NCBI GenBank assembly: GCA_037892935.1
Contig: JAYXKI010000002.1
Location: 1,550,001 to 1,614,000 of the forward strand
Origin: Phlebopus portentosus
Lineage: Eukaryota > Basidiomycota > Agaricomycetes > Boletales > Boletinellaceae
Reading direction: 5' to 3'
DNA: 64,000 nt
Shown: piece after piece, positions 50,800-64,000 of the stretch
Layout of the letters: each line of letters opens with the position of its first letter
Position numbering within the stretch: the first letter of the stretch is position 1
Translations under genes and position numbers: made by a program
Notes under the pieces: model-generated
Told to the model about the DNA's origin: nothing
The model's input: only the letters and a program-made list of their open reading frames with translations
Database searches by the model: none

Positions 50800-53700
50800 T
50801 CACGTCTGATATGTACCAACATTCGGTGAGCCCTGTTGCTGGTACATTTGATACATGTACGCCTGGTAGACATGCGGCGGGACTTGCTGCTGAGGAATTC
50901 CATAGGGTGCCTGTGCGACGGGTACACCCATCATGCCTCCTGCCTGTCCGAGACTAGGAGACTGAGCATTATATGGCATCGTCATTGGCACCGGGGACAT
51001 GGTAGGTTGTGGTGATTGGAGGACGGGTCCGCTCCCATTGCGACGGGAGCCTTGTCGTGCACTGTTTTGGTCGATAGCGGGAGAGCTCGGGGCAAATGGA
51101 TTGAAAGATTCAGCTGAAGGAGAAAATGTCCCTGGCGACGTCGCGTTCGCCGTGCGCGGACCCCGACCGTTCGCGTTACCTTGAGCTGTGTTCTGACCAT
51201 AAGACGGATCAATCTGCAGCTGAGCCTGGGACGCGCCGTGCTGCGGAGTCATATGGGCCTGACCACCCATCTGGAGGGCTGCCATCATGGATGCCAAATT
51301 CTGATCATTCGTAGGACTGCCGTAATAACTACCCTGTGATGATGATTTCTTAAGAAGACCTGGACCTTGGCTCATTCCCGCGGCATAGTTGGCAGCGAAG
51401 TTGGACACCGGTAGACCAACTTCCTCTATGAGGCGGCGGTATGCCTGAGTTGCAATGACCTTGAGCTCGATAAGGACGCGTTTAGTCGACTCAAGATAGG
51501 CGGGCCGTTTCGCCTGATCTAAGAAAGGACTGGTGAGAATCTTGTGTACGACAGCGACACCGTTAACTTGATCCCCGAGAACGTCGGTCAATACGTGGTC
51601 TCCGGGTGAAAAGAAGAGAGAATCGACAAGCTGCATAGACGCGTCCGGCTCAACCTTCTGATTTACAATACGAAGCACCGTCAACGAGGCTAACTTGTGA
51701 GTGCACAAATGCGACAAATGAGGAGTAAAGCGTGGTGCAAGTAGCCTATAACGAGAAGGAAAGCCCGAAGTGTCGAGAAGCCAAGTGAGAAGTAAGGCTC
51801 CATTCGGGTTTGTGGCAAGCGGAATTGAATTTAGGATAACTGCGGTAGCAACTCGGCGTTGCTGGCTGACGGATACAAGAGAACTTTCCAGGCACGCACG
51901 CATGCTGCGAGCTCCGAAACGTCCTTGTGCGATTTCCCACAAACGATCGATCATAGCGTCAAAAATGAAATCATTCCCCGGCGAACCAAAACGTAGACAG
52001 CATCTGAAAAAAAAAAACGTCAGGACATAGACATCACACGGTACCATATATTAATTCACTGCACAACGTAATTTCCGAATTGATCCAAAAGTAAAGGCGG
52101 TGCGTATGGCCTCAAATTTTGCGAAACGAGTGAGACTTCCTCCGGTGTCTGAACACATTCTATAATCTTTTGCGCAGCCCACGTCCCGTTCTTGTGGATG
52201 CCAATCATTGCAAGGTGAGGCGCAATGCGTTCGAGCATGGCAAATCTTGGGCCCGGAGAACATTTTTCAAACAGCTTTTGCACCACCTTTTAACGATATC
52301 AATCAATAAAGGTTCTGCGTCATAAATGAGATAGTTCCTAACTTACAGTATTGCCCAACCAGTCCGAGGCAAGGTCGACGATTTCACCATCCAAGAAATC
52401 CGTTGCTACTTGATCAATTTCCTCAACGGAGAGGCCTCCAGAGTCTAATTTTTTTCGGAGCTCTCTGAGCTTTGAAGCATCCCAACGTCTGTTGTTGGGA
52501 CGCTCAGTGACGAGCGGAATGCTTGTATAGTACATCATCGGAGGCCGGAACTCTGCGAACGGCGTCACACCGCTTAATCCCAGAAAAAACTCGGTGGAAA
52601 GACTTACCATTAAGAGCTAAAATATCCATCTCAGCCTCAGGACTGCCATCGCTCAGCTGCTTCATGATCATTTGCTGCTCAGTGATGGATGGCAGAAACG
52701 CAATTGACTTTGCAGAACCATCACTGTTCATGATACTCGTATGCAACCCAGAACCGATCATGCTAAGCAAAAGGTTCGACCGATAGTTTTCTATGGCACC
52801 ACCGATTACCTGCTGATCTGCGGGAATTGTCGATGCGCCCTTGACGCTGCGCAAAGCCTGAATAGTCGCGCCAACACTCAAATCACCTACGCCTTGAATA
52901 TTCGCATTGGCTGGGGTGCTGATTGTCTCGCCATCGTTTCCGCCATCAGAACCGTTCTTAACAGGAACCTTCGCAAACCCGATGCGGATAGCTCCGACGT
53001 CGCTTCCGAGGACGTCACGCCCGTTCAGAGCTTTGCGGGCACGAACAGCGTCATCAAGTCGTTCAAAGTTGACTAGAATACGTAATTGTCAGGATAGTTA
53101 AATTAGCTTGGTGGAATGGAATGTTTACTGAATCCGCAGTTTTTGTGAGTCAAAACTCTGGCTGACTCAATAGGACCAAATGGGCTAAAGACACTCAAAA
53201 TCGTGGCCGGAGTGGTCGTAGAAGGAATCGAGCCGATCCACAGAGCGCGAGTCGGGGTTGACTGCAATTGAGACTCAATGCCACTTATGTTCCCATTGTT
53301 AGCACTAGACGCCTTTGTCGACCCCGCATTCGTGGTACCTGCATTTGAGCCCGCAGTGCCCTTTGCAGGAGCGACAGGCGCACTCTCCGCTTTCCCAAAA
53401 CCAATGCGAACAGCAGCGCCATTCGGCATACCAATTTGTCCACCAAGGCGATTAAGTATATCGTCCTTTGCCCGAATAGCATCTTCCTGATCGACAAAAT
53501 TTACAAAACCGCATTCCTATCATCCTATTAATGGCTTTTTTCAAAACCTATCAATTGATTGAACTACCTTTTCAGGCAATAACCTCAAACTTTCAATAGC
53601 GCCGTATGGAGCAAAAACATGAATGAGTTGCTCGCTTGTAACAGAGCTATCGAGATTGCCGATCCACAGCGAGCGCGTGGGTGTCTGAATCTGTTGCGCC

Positions 53701-55105
53701 TGAGAGCCTTCTTGTTTCGGAGAAAGCGACCGTCCCTGCGTTGAAGGAGCAGCAAGATAACTATTCACACGACTTGCGGGTGTATCAGTACCTGCCGCAT
53801 ATCTATTCGCAGAAGGCACGGTCGATGCCATTTTACCCAAAGTCGAGCCGCCAGCGGCAAGAGCAAGACTTGCGGCAAGTGAATTTTGGTCACCCAGAAG
53901 GCTGGCAGAGTAAAGACCCTGTTGATTGTCTAATCCGGATAAACCACGCTGAAGAGAACGAGACGGATCTTCCAGAACGCCAACGGAAATCGCGCGTGGC
54001 CGTGTACCGGCACTGTTTACTGCGAGGTGCTGTCCTTGCTTGAAGCCCTTTGCCACATACTGAGACGAATAATAGTCGGGGGATAATCCAGTGTCGAAAT
54101 TATCCATCTGCTGATGCCCAAGACTGCTGCCATAGGCTTCCATTAAGGCATGCTCTTCATCATTGTTGCTCGGCGTAGCTAATAACGAAGAGCTTGCCGC
54201 GGCGGATCGCATCCGGTACGGACCACCTGAGACGGTACTTGCGCGGAGACGCGATGCATTGGCAGGATTGGAAAGATTTCCTGCTATGGCCGCTTGAGCC
54301 TGGGTGCGTAATTCAGAGAGCGTGGCTGCAGGTGGGGCGCGCAGATTGTCGTCCAGACCCAAATAATCGAGAGTGTGAACATCAAAATCGTCCGCGGAAT
54401 CCATCGACGTGACCGACCGCAGCTCATCCAATCCCGGTAGGTTAGATCCATTACGGGTACTAGAAAGCCAAGATGTGGAGAAGATAGAGCTGCCTCCAAA
54501 TGCATTGGACAGGCCTGCCGCAGCCGGTAAGGTAAGAGACCCGGACCTGAGACGGCTGTTACGTTCTGTGATTGCAGAGTTGGCAGCTGACGATGCAATC
54601 GATGCAGAGTGACGTAGTGCAGGCCTCGCGGATGCCATGCTTGAAGCAGTCGCCGTAGCCGGCTGCTGGCCATACGTGTCCAAAAAAGAGTCCGTCGAGC
54701 TCGGAAGACTCTGAAGTGTTTCAGAGGCAGCCGCAAAACGCTGAGCCGCGAGCTGGACGTTGGAAGGCAAAGTGCCGGCCCTTGCCCTCCTGAAGTTTTG
54801 GGGATAATTAGTCGGAGGAAGCGGGGAAGATTCGGATGGTGCGTTCGCTGAAGCAGGCAGATCATTCGATGGAGAACCTGAGGCCATCGCCCTCAACGCG
54901 GGTGGCCGGTATCTCGCAGCAGCCACTCTGTCCTCAGCTTGGAGCTCTCTCGCTCTAAAACTTGCCTCGCATGAGCCGAGCTTGGAAATAAGAGCTAGAA
55001 GAGATCGACGCACCTTTTGGCAAATGCAGCGGAAGGCGCTGGCGGCGGAGTCTTTCCGGACGGTGCCCTCGGGTAACCCTGAGACTCCTGAGCGGACAAC
55101 GACAT
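50800..55105 (-). CDS. PUF-domain RNA-binding protein with two RRMs (Puf1/Jsn1-like)
   Basis: A cytoplasmic post-transcriptional regulator of the yeast Jsn1/Puf1-Puf2 class, which combines RRM and Pumilio repeats. It starts MSLSAQESQGYPRAPSG, and a first intron (donor GTGCGT near 55015) joins AFAK to RARELQAED. A long Ser/Ala/Leu disordered region precedes RRM1 (SLWIGNLDSSVTSEQLIHVF with ECGFVNFVDQEDA) and RRM2 (ALWIGSIPSTTTPATILSVF with GFINFERLDDA). The PUF region contains DWLGNTVVQKLFEKC, IGIHKNGTWAAQKIIECVQ, LLDQFGNYVVQCCLRFG, FGARSMRACLE and NGALLLTWLLDTSGF. The C-terminal 250 residues are Gln/Pro/Asn-rich and prion-like. About seven introns, one with a run of ten T before its acceptor (near 52010). 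Divergent from the PRM10-like gene. Confidence 0.88.
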
Positions 55106-55857
55106 GATTGCAAGCTAATTCTCCGATTTATTAGGTATTACGACTGAGATGAGATCCGTTGGTGCAGAAAAAGAGACAGAAGGGAGCCGATTGTTGGAGA
55201 GCGACGGGGAGAGTAAGTGGAGAAGAGGCAACGGAAGAACGGAACGACTATAAGATCTGATTACAAAGAAGACGTAGGCGATGTCGTCGCAAATAATCCG
55301 ATTTTTATGTAGATATGTGCCCCGGGCAGATGAATACTTAGGAGAACTAAAAGGTAATGAGCCAGACAGCAAAGGCTGGTCAAGAGCGAACTGAAAAATC
55401 TACACGAGACCAGGTCAGTCACAAGGTGGGAAGCTGACACAAACACACCACAACACATCGTGAATAAATTTGTTCATCCATTTCCAAAATCATTACAAAA
55501 TGGAAGATTACAGAGCCAGTCTACCTCTACGCTCAATTATTCTCATGAAGCAATAGTACAGCTGCGATTTTGTAAGACATAGGTAGGAGAAGCGTTTTCT
55601 TCTCTTTCGCTTGGCGTTGCGTAGCAACTCGAACTCGCTGGATCAGCATCAATCGACAAAAGGACATAGATAGCCGACTTTGCATCAATGCTTTCTTGGT
55701 GAGCCTGACTCTGCGTCTATACTGATACGCAGTGTATCATTGATCTGCAGAGAGCCCTGTTGTTATTCCAGTTTAGACCAGCTGTATGCATTTGGTATAC
55801 GCATGACTATGAAGTAACGTCAGCGTTTGTTCTGCAAGTGAGAACTCTCTCTTGACC
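55106..55857. promoter_or_regulatory. Divergent upstream region of the PUF and PRM10-like genes
   Basis: An intergenic region of 752 bases. No coding segment, repeat or clear motif was recognised. Confidence 0.35.
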
Positions 55858-58353
55858 ATGTCCGACGGATTGCATCCGCTTCAAGAGCGTCGCCGTTCTT
55901 CTATGGCACGCTCCGATGACTATAGGCATGGGCAAGAAGGACTAAATCTGCGTCGTTCGTATAGTGGAGCTCCGGATAACATGGACGCATACGCTGTTGC
56001 CACCGGAGTAAACAATCTGGCTTCTCGTTCCACTTCCAATAGGTCGCAGAGCGTTTTTAGCGAGCCAGATGCGCTGCCAGCTGGAAAGGGCGTTGATTCG
56101 CTTCCTGGCACATTCATGGACCATAAAACCTTTGGAAACAGTTTTGCAAGCAAGAACTTTGGAGATCCGGACGACTATCGACGATCCTCAGGTGTAGCTC
56201 TACCCTCTCTTTCTTACAACATGCCACATGGCGAAGCTCGCCGTGAATCTGTTTACGGAAATGATCACAATAGCGACGGATTGGTTGGACATGTCAAGCA
56301 TGCCATTGCACGAATTGCTCATAACACGAATGGACCTCCACCGATGGACAGTCGTCAAAATTCGTGGGTTGACGCGATGTATTCCGAGAAGGATGATAAA
56401 CTTGATAATTTCGAGAGAACCCAGGCAATCAACGATGAAGTAGAAGAAACATACCTCGTCGATGAAGGTCTGAGGAGGCGCCGCTACCCACAGGAGCGTG
56501 CATCTTTGGACCGTCGCAACTCAAACACAGAGATACAGGACAGCCGCAGATCCTATCGCGATCGCAGGAAGAAAGGGAAGCATATCATCAAGTATCACGC
56601 CGAGTGTAAGAATATTGCTTGTGTCATTGTTTTACCTTGTGGTTAACAATAAATCCTGCAGCTACGGAGGATTACCAAAGGTTCATACTACTGTTTGCAA
56701 AAGCTCTCCTCACCTTTGGTTCGCCTTCGCACCGTATTGAAGCGCAGCTCAATTCTCTCGCTAAGGTCTTCGAGATTGAGGCTCAGTTCCAGCACACTCC
56801 TGGCACAATTCAGGTCTCGTTCGGTAACCCAGAGCAAAAGTCTTCTGAGACCTGTTTGATAAAGTCTGGCGTTAGCCTGTCGCTCGGACGCATTCATAGC
56901 GTGCACAACATCTATCGATCTGTGCTACATGACGATATGTACGCTAGCGACGGAATGCGTCAGCTCCGTAAACTGCTGATCGCACCTCCTCAATACGGTC
57001 AACTGATTCGTTATGTATTGTCCTTCATAACATGCTTTCTTATCTGCGGCGTTGCTTTTAATGGCAGCATCAACGACATGTGGGTTGCAGGTATCATGGG
57101 GTTCATTGTGCGCGTCATGCAAAATATCGCGTCTAAATCGGATTTATCAGCGAGTGGCTCAGAAGTGTTCACCGCGGCACTAGTCTCTTTTATTGCAAGA
57201 GGCTTTGCAAGCTACCCTACCCAAATTTGGTGCTTCTCCGCTATTTCTTCATCTGGAGTAATCTCTCTCCTTCCCGGATATTTGATTCGTAAGTGACATA
57301 GCCTTATTCTTCTTCAACGCGAGATTTACGTAACGCAGTGTCGGGTTCATTGGACATCGCGGGCAAGAATCAATCTCTTGGGGCACCGAAGATCGTGTCT
57401 GGAATAATGACCTCGTTGTATCTAGTGAGTTCAGCACTGCTTGTATGCTTCCGACCGGAATTTCTAAGCCAAGTCTCATCAGGGCTTTGGATTGACTCTC
57501 GGTTCCGATTTATTCCTTTTTCTGGACCGCAAAGCTGGCCGTACTGCTCGCGCAGCTGCAGCCGCATCACCTAGCAGTGTCATGATTCAAGGATTTTACA
57601 AGGCTTATAACAGTACCGAATCGGGGTTTGATGGCACAGGAAATGCAACATTGACAGGTTACTTCACATTTATCAACAACAATGCACCTACGCCTCCGAG
57701 TATCGTAGGTGGCTGCTTCCGTGATGGACAGTGGGAGTGGTATTTGCAGCCTGTCCCGTGGTGGACGCTCTTTTTTATGGTCCCGCTTTTTGCTTTCTGT
57801 TCCTCGATGAATAACCAGCAACATTGGTGGAGTCGACAGATGGTGGTTATGGTCTCTATTGCATGTATCTCGTTCTTAATTACGAGGGTGTGCAATGTCA
57901 CTCTAGGACTGCGCAACCATCCGGACTACGTTAGTCTGATTGGATCGTGGCTGGTTGGCATCTTGGGAAATGGATACTCGCGTCGCTTTGGTGGTACTGC
58001 TTTTACCGCAATGCTCACCGGTATCTTGCTTCTCGTCCCAGTAAGTTTTCGTCGTATGAAGTTATCCGGGCAGTGATTTCATGTATTCTACGCCCTCCCT
58101 AGGATGGTTTGTCCGCTGCGGGAGGACTTGCGCAATCGAATCAAGGTTTAGGCCAAGATGAATATACGCAGAGCTTGACGCTGGCTCGAAAGAGTACGTA
58201 TCCTTCCGAGTTCATCTCTTAATCGACAATTGATACTAAAATGTCATTACAGTGATAAGTGTCATCATTGGTATCCTAGCGGGCGTTTATTCTAGTGCGG
58301 CCATTATCTATCTCTTTGGGAAGAAGAAAAATGCTGCGCTTGTCACGTTCTGA
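55858..58353 (+). CDS. PRM10/ThrE-like multi-pass membrane protein
   Basis: Member of the fungal pheromone-regulated Prm10 group, related to bacterial threonine/serine exporters (ThrE, DUF1212). Transport of amino acids is inferred from the family only. The N-terminal 250 residues are polar and disordered (MSDGLHPLQERRRSS onward). Then come YQRFILLFAKALLTFGSPSH, QVSFGNPEQKSSETCLIK, the YGQLIRYVLSFITCFLICG helix, SGSEVFTAALVSFIARGFAS and SAISSSGVISLLPGYLI, followed by a second set of helices with PSIVGGC, FFMVPLFAFCSSM, SLIGSWLVGILGNGYSR and TAFTAMLTGILLLVPDG. It ends IYLFGKKKNAALVTF. Five introns are seen, and all keep frame. The ATG at 55858 follows an in-frame TTG that is not used. Confidence 0.85.
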
Positions 58354-59808
58354 TACCCCTCTATGTGCGGCCCGCGATCCAGTTTTCTTCGTCGTGCATA
58401 CGATGTTCCGATTCGCCAGTTTATTTTCTTGTCAGGCCCCTGAACGACCGTATCTCCGTGCTTCGTACTCTACCGTACTTCTAATCCCTTAAATGACTGC
58501 TTCTGTAGTCAAGTAGCACCGCAATGCAATGCAATACAGCAAACACTAAATACCATAGAGGCTCTGAGTGACGCCAGTCGGAAAGTGCTTAACCTCATGC
58601 TTTGAAGCTCGACTAAGATCAACAGCGTACAATGCAAGGCATCTACAGTGTGAGGAGGCGACACGTGTCGACCTCTTGGTGGAGGCCTCAGTTCAGAGTT
58701 TCTTCGCGGAGATTTTTAATACAAGTAACAAGGTTATGCTATTTTCCGGGGGTTTTGATGAGCCATCAAAATGTTTCAATTTTTTTTTTGGAAAACAAAG
58801 TGCAAAAATTTGAATAAAAGATAGTGGCCGGTACAGCATGCCTTTTCTTCCTCCATGAATGTTCTGATACATGGTATCAGCCCAGAATGCGGCAATTTTC
58901 TTGGCAAAATACTCGATATATTCTCGATAAGGCAGTGATCTGCGTGATTGTACTATACAATACACCCGTTTCAGCTTCATCCGATGGCATTACCAATAAA
59001 TAAATTGATTTTTCAATCATTTAATGTATCTGTTCAAATTTTGCTTGGCCAAATTTATAAACCTAGAGATAAAATTCTTCAAGAATGCAAGTTCTATTAA
59101 TATGGCCTCTATCTACTCCCTAAATACAGTTGCATGCGCAACTCGAGACGTCGGTTTTAGCCGCTTCGGCTGGCATCGCAAAATTCTGCACAGTATTATG
59201 TCGTATTACGTCAGTTTATAAGCTACGACCAATTATGAAAGCTCATAAGGCAACATAAATGCATACGCGGGTTATAAAATTTTCGACGGCCCGCCACTCG
59301 GACTATGCGAGGAATGCAGTTCAGTTCTCCTGCGTTTCTTCTGTCAATGGGAAGTGCTATCCCTCCGTTCCCAGGTAATGAAGGATTATTCTGTATATAT
59401 TACAAACGTTCGGACGTACCGATTCAATTGCGAAAACAAGTCTCAAGAGAGCCTTAATTGATCAGAACACTAAAGAACGAAGACGAAGAGGAAACAGCTT
59501 CAATGATACATCTCTACATTTCTTTGAGTGGCGAGAACGAAAAGAAAAAGCCGAGTAAATTTATACAGTAACAAATGGTATTATTGTTGGATTTCTTCTC
59601 TGAGGGTGTGATAAAAGGTAAAGACGAATGTTCGATTCAAAAAGGTGCAGATTGGTGCTTTGATCTACGGCAAGTAAGGTACTTAATGGATAGAGGAACA
59701 TAACTTTAACGCATACGACATGGAGGCTGCGGTCATAGTGTACGAGAAAAACATATGCCAGCACGTAACCATAGAATGATTGAAGAGCCACGGGACACTT
59801 GCAGCAAG
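58354..59808. other. 1.5-kb spacer between convergent genes
   Basis: This is the 3' flank of the PRM10-like and GDS1-type genes. It has short frames only. A run of ten T lies at about 58781-58790. No domain, RNA gene or transposon end was recognised. Confidence 0.4.
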
Positions 59809-62800
59809 TCACGGAACCGTCCGCTTCCTGAGTCTTTCACGGTTGCGTTGCATTGCAGTCGCATTCGCAACACGCTTCGAACGACGCAGAGCGGCTCGGC
59901 TGGTGCGAGTGTCATCGCTATCGTGTACGGGTGTGTCGCTTTTCTCGCGCTGTCGCTGGGAAGCATTCGCTACTGTGTCATGTTCCGCGTCGCTGTCAAC
60001 ACGAGTGTCGCCAACCACCTTTCTCGCATCGGCTGAGCATATTTCTGCGTGGTTTCGGGCTCGTCCGAGCTCCGAGATACGTTTGCTTGGCCTTCTTTCG
60101 CGCAATCGCATGGTTGGGCGGGTCGCCGCCACGAACACGCTTGCCAATGTCATATCTGGCACGTGACCCGGAACTTGCTCAGAGACTTCAATACTCTCTT
60201 GCTTCGCCTTATCTGTCTGTTGCTCATCTTCCGAGGACACGTCGGGACATATGCACAAACTTTGAAAGACAGCTTCCTCCTGCGGGCTCAGCGGTGGTTC
60301 CGGCACCAATTCCTCGGCAGCCATATCCGCGAAAGAGGGTAAAGTGAGAGCCATCATTGCAAGAGGACGAGGGGGCTCGAGTAGATGCTTCTCGACATCC
60401 TCCTCTGTATACATGCCACGTTCCCACGGTGCACTCTGTTCGCTGAGAGGAATAACTGGGACTGGCACGTCATCCGAACGCAATGCAGCTGACTGCCTTG
60501 ATGGCACTGATGATGAAGCTGCCTTGCCCGGTATCACCCATGGAAAGGACCGCTCAATGTCGTAATCTCCTGCACGCAGGATTGACTCTGGACCACCATT
60601 GCGTATGATAGTCGGAGACTCTGGACCGGTGAACAATAGAGGTGAGGCAGGTCCAACACTATCAAGCTCCGTGTCCGGGGAACTAACAGACCAGGTATGA
60701 ACAGAGCTAGCGAGAGACGGAGGTGGGCTGAGGGAGTCGATTGTTGAGGCACGAGATCTGGCAGGTGTAGGTAGCTGTCTGGCATCATCTTCCTGCCGAC
60801 GGGGTGCTAACCGTGAATCTTTACTTGAGGATAGACTAACACCGCCCTGAGACGAGTGGTCTTCTCCCCAGTTGCTGTCTTCCAACTCCTGCAAGTCTAT
60901 GGTCTCGGGTCCGAGGAGTTCAACGTGCCTCCAAGACCCCGTATCGATTGCAGCCTGCGCTCGAAGCATATCTTCCCTAGTGGATTGTACTGGCTCGTCG
61001 TGCGTAAGATCAACTGGCTGTCCCCAGCTTAAGCCATCACCGAAACCAAAGAGTCCATCGTCCTCACGAATATCGCCCAACCCAAAAAGATCCGACTCTC
61101 CACCTGCGGGCTCACCGAAAGTCAAACTCAGCGGAGCAAGATCCAAACTGAAATCATCACAATCTTCTTGCTTGACTGTGTGCGTTGACGATCGCTTTGA
61201 GCTTGCTGCCTCAAAGAAATCGTCAAAAGGCTCCGACTTGACATTAGCTAAGTCAAGCGACGAGGTCGAGGGTGCAGCCTGAGGCCATACATACGAAAGT
61301 TCATCCTCGCGCTTCAATTTCACTTCAGGAGACATCGAAAGCGAGACGTCATCGTCGTCGTCATCATCTAGACCAAATTCGTCATCGGAGTCCGGCGGCG
61401 GAGAAGCAACACTGAAAGGAACACTAGTGGCACGTTCCTGCCGGTAGCGGCTGCTTGACTGAGGAGGATCGACACAGGCAATTGGCTTTGCGAGCGCGGT
61501 CCATTCGGAGAAAAAAGCGGACGTAGAATAGTTTGTCGTAGGTGACCTATAGAAAGTTGGGTATACGTATTCGGAAGGTGTATATGGGGGAATGTCAATG
61601 CGTCGTGAGATTGGATATGGAGGAAAAGAGCACACGTCGTCTTCGTCAACCGCAGACTCAGAGGGAGGAGGTGCGGATGAGCGGGCAGAGTTGTCAACGT
61701 CCATCCTCTCATCTTCCGTATCTGACTCCGAGTCTGAGCCCGAAGACGAACTTTCCTCCGGTGCCGACTCCACTTTCTCCCTAACGCCAGCAGGATTAGG
61801 ACGGAGTCTAAGTGTAAGCTTGATCTTCGGTGGTCTCCTCTCGTCCGAATCTGAGTCGTCTTCAAAACGCCGAGCTGCAGGTCCACTACCTGCGCGCCTT
61901 CTCAGATTTAGTTCACGCTTCCGCTTAAGCCCTCGAGAGAAATCATTATCACCCTTTCTGCCCTCGACGCTGGTGATCGATGAGCACTCGGCATAATCAC
62001 GCAAGGCGATACCCACGCGTGCGAAGGGACAGGGAGCACCCGCAGCTTTACTTAAATACCATACGGTTGTCCCACGTCGGAAGCACGTGGCGCGCTCCTT
62101 AAGATTGCCATTCTCATCTCTGGCCATCTTGTCTTTGTGGCTCACGTTCCCACCGGTCCGTGAATAGAGCGCCGGGGCTAGAGCGTCATCCTTCGGTGTT
62201 CCCGAAAGCACGTGACGTAATAAAAGTGGAAAGTCGTTCTGTTCTTCGCATCGATTGAGGTGTGATCGGATAAAGAATGTGATGGCTTGAGAAGCAGCAG
62301 ACACACTAGAAGACAAGGCTGTCAATGAATCGATATGGTGAGACGCATATACTCACTTTTGACAGACAAGACCATATTGCAAAGACAGATCAGCCAGGTC
62401 TTTGATAGTCATAGCGCGGTTGTTCTGCGGTAAAATGGACAGAGATTAGCATATGAGCATAGGCCGCGAGGCAAAGATTGGACAAATAACACTAATTAAT
62501 GAAGCAAACATGATGAAACGATGGATGGGAAGCATCCGATTTATCCACGTGAGCGACTCATAGTAGATCTAACCCCTTTCCGAACAAAGAGATTATGGGA
62601 TAAGGCGTTGCTTTGTGCACCGCACTGCAACGGCAACGGAACAAAAAAAAAGTAAAAGGTAAATACTGACCACCGACATCAATGCCCGCCCCATAGCAAG
62701 AAAGACTTTGTTGTTCACATCATCGGGATGAAGAACGACATGCTTCGGCGGAAAGTCGATGACTTGCTGCTGTTCTTGCTGAGTGACTCCCACCTTCCAC

Positions 62801-63132
62801 GCGTCCGTCTTCGCGGCTTTCTCTTTACCCGTATTCTGAGTATTCGCATTCGTGCTGGACGTCATACAGGCTAATGGGCGAATACGCCTCACCGAGGAAG
62901 CAATAGCAGCGGAGGAAGCGGTATGTTCGGCGGCATCCCGACGACGCTGGGATTGTCGGCCCGTTGAGCCCGAAGTTGAGCGAGTTAGGACGGTCTGCGC
63001 ATCGCTTAGAAGCGGGGGAGAAGGGGACGGGTCCGAAAGTGGCGAGAGAGGTTCGAGCGGTGGCACAAAGCTAGGCGGAGATGCGGCAACGGAGGGTGGC
63101 TTGAATGAGAGTTGGGCGTGTCCAGTGTGCAT
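59809..63132 (-). CDS. GDS1-type winged-helix nuclear protein
   Basis: Probably a nuclear regulator; GDS1 is a yeast gene with an ill-defined role in mitochondrial and nitrogen-related gene control. After a disordered N-terminus comes PPKHVVLHPDDVNNKVFLAM, an intron, NNRAMTIKDLADLSLQYGLV, a second intron and NVSAASQAITFFIRSHLNRC, LLLRHVLSGTPKDDALAPAL and YLSKAAGAPCPFARVGIALR, the conserved winged-helix block. The remaining 700 residues are acidic, Ser/Pro-rich and disordered (a run of seven Asp near 61350) with VKxE-type sites (VKLKRED, VKSEPFD, VKQEDCD) that could be sumoylated. It ends in basic Arg-rich patches and KRTVP. Only two introns are needed, and most of the protein lies in one exon. 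Confidence 0.72.
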
Positions 63133-64000
63133 TAAAAATTATATAATTGGAAATGGATTATTAACTGGTATTCGTGGATGATGGGTCGTGCACAGAGCTT
63201 GCTTGTTCGTCGTCGTCGTTGTCGTTGTCTTTGTGGAAGATGTCGGCCAGCGAGAGAGAGGAAGGAGGGCTTGAATTGAAAGGGAGGCAGCAAGGGAAGA
63301 GAGGAAGGGGCAAGTGTGAGTGGGAGAAGCTGAGATGAAGAGGAACGACAACAGAAAAGAGCCGTTGAATATCTTATGGGGTGGAGATTTCGATCTGTTC
63401 ACGGTACCCCTGCCACCGCACCGCAGCTCGGCTATAATTGACGAGTTGCCCATTAAGCAAGATGTGTCATCATTTTTATCTCCTCTTCATTTCACTTCCG
63501 GCCATCCCATCACCTTCCATCCATCCCACTACTAGCAGCACCCCTAGAGGTCGGACCCCGGTCAGCGCCTCGAACATCTCAGGCTCAGGAAGCCACGGCT
63601 GATCGGCATGAACCTTCCGGGACGTCACCTATGCCATCAGCAGCCGAAGTGGCCTGGCCTGCTTCTATTTTCATTTTTTTCATTTTTTTCCCTCCATTTC
63701 GAATCGCCTATCCCACACTTTACAGAAGACGGATTGACATTTCTTTACTCATCATTGTACAATACGAATCATTGTTTTAGAATACACAACATATGAAAGT
63801 TCAAACATCATCATCACCGTTCAGTCTTTAACTAAAGTAAAGTGGAGAATGGGGGGCATCAGAAGGAGCGCAAGTTACAGACAAGAAGGGCTATCAACAA
63901 TCAACGCCGCGCTAGAACACCCGCCGCTGATCGTCATACCGACCAGAAATTCTTCATATCGAAAAGAAAAAAGTGCGAGCAAGCCTGCCCTAAACTAATA
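63133..64000. other. Upstream region of the GDS1-type gene to the right edge
   Basis: No supported gene. There are pyrimidine-rich tracts (63660-63695), as seen near fungal promoters. A neighbouring gene may lie just beyond the edge. Confidence 0.35.

Noticed and set aside
61368..61886. Minus-strand frame of 172 codons inside the GDS1-type gene
   Set aside because: It is an alternate frame of the same strand in a low-complexity region and has no domain.

Overview
The window is nuclear DNA from a filamentous basidiomycete, most likely an Agaricomycete. Nearly every gene is broken by short introns of about 50-60 bases with GT-AG (sometimes GC-AG) ends. The proteins are eukaryotic housekeeping families, and several have a fungal or basidiomycete flavour: SIP5, GDS1-type winged helix, PRM10/ThrE-like, OPT transporter, and secreted RlpA-like barrels with Ser/Thr-rich tails. 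No prokaryotic operon, CRISPR array, rRNA or convincing tRNA was seen. All exon boundaries are my own reading of splice signals and protein homology.

Layout, left to right. Positions 1-10.9 kb hold a chromatin and chromosome group: linker histone H1 (cut by the left edge), an acyl-CoA synthetase-like gene, a second H1, kinetochore SPC24, then the CAF-1 large subunit CAC1 divergent from a replication factor C subunit. Positions 11.1-18.8 kb hold the ribosome-associated Hsp70 SSB, mitochondrial ribosomal protein uS2m, anthranilate synthase TRP2, and the H/ACA snoRNP assembly factor SHQ1. TRP2 and SHQ1 are divergent with about 120 bases between start codons. Positions 18.8-22.8 kb are gene-poor, with a foldback CACTA-type MITE and at most one small gene. 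Positions 22.8-27.6 kb hold an SLC35F6-like transporter divergent from an arrestin-like protein. After 2.9 kb of apparently non-coding DNA come an RGG/Stm1-like RNA-binding protein (with several apparent frameshifts), a secreted double-psi beta-barrel protein, SIP5, a SERCA-type calcium ATPase, a paralogous beta-barrel protein and an OPT transporter (30.5-46.8 kb). A second gene-poor block of 4 kb precedes a PUF/RRM protein, a PRM10/ThrE-like membrane protein and a GDS1-type winged-helix protein (50.8-63.1 kb).

Functionally the window is mostly core biology: S-phase chromatin assembly, translation and RNP assembly, tryptophan synthesis, membrane transport and calcium homeostasis. I found no clearly new multi-gene system. 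The most notable signals are five GC-AG introns in about a hundred, two young non-autonomous DNA transposons with recognisable target-site duplications, a conserved C-terminal tail shared by the two secreted beta-barrel paralogs, and four apparent one-base deletions in homopolymer or purine tracts.
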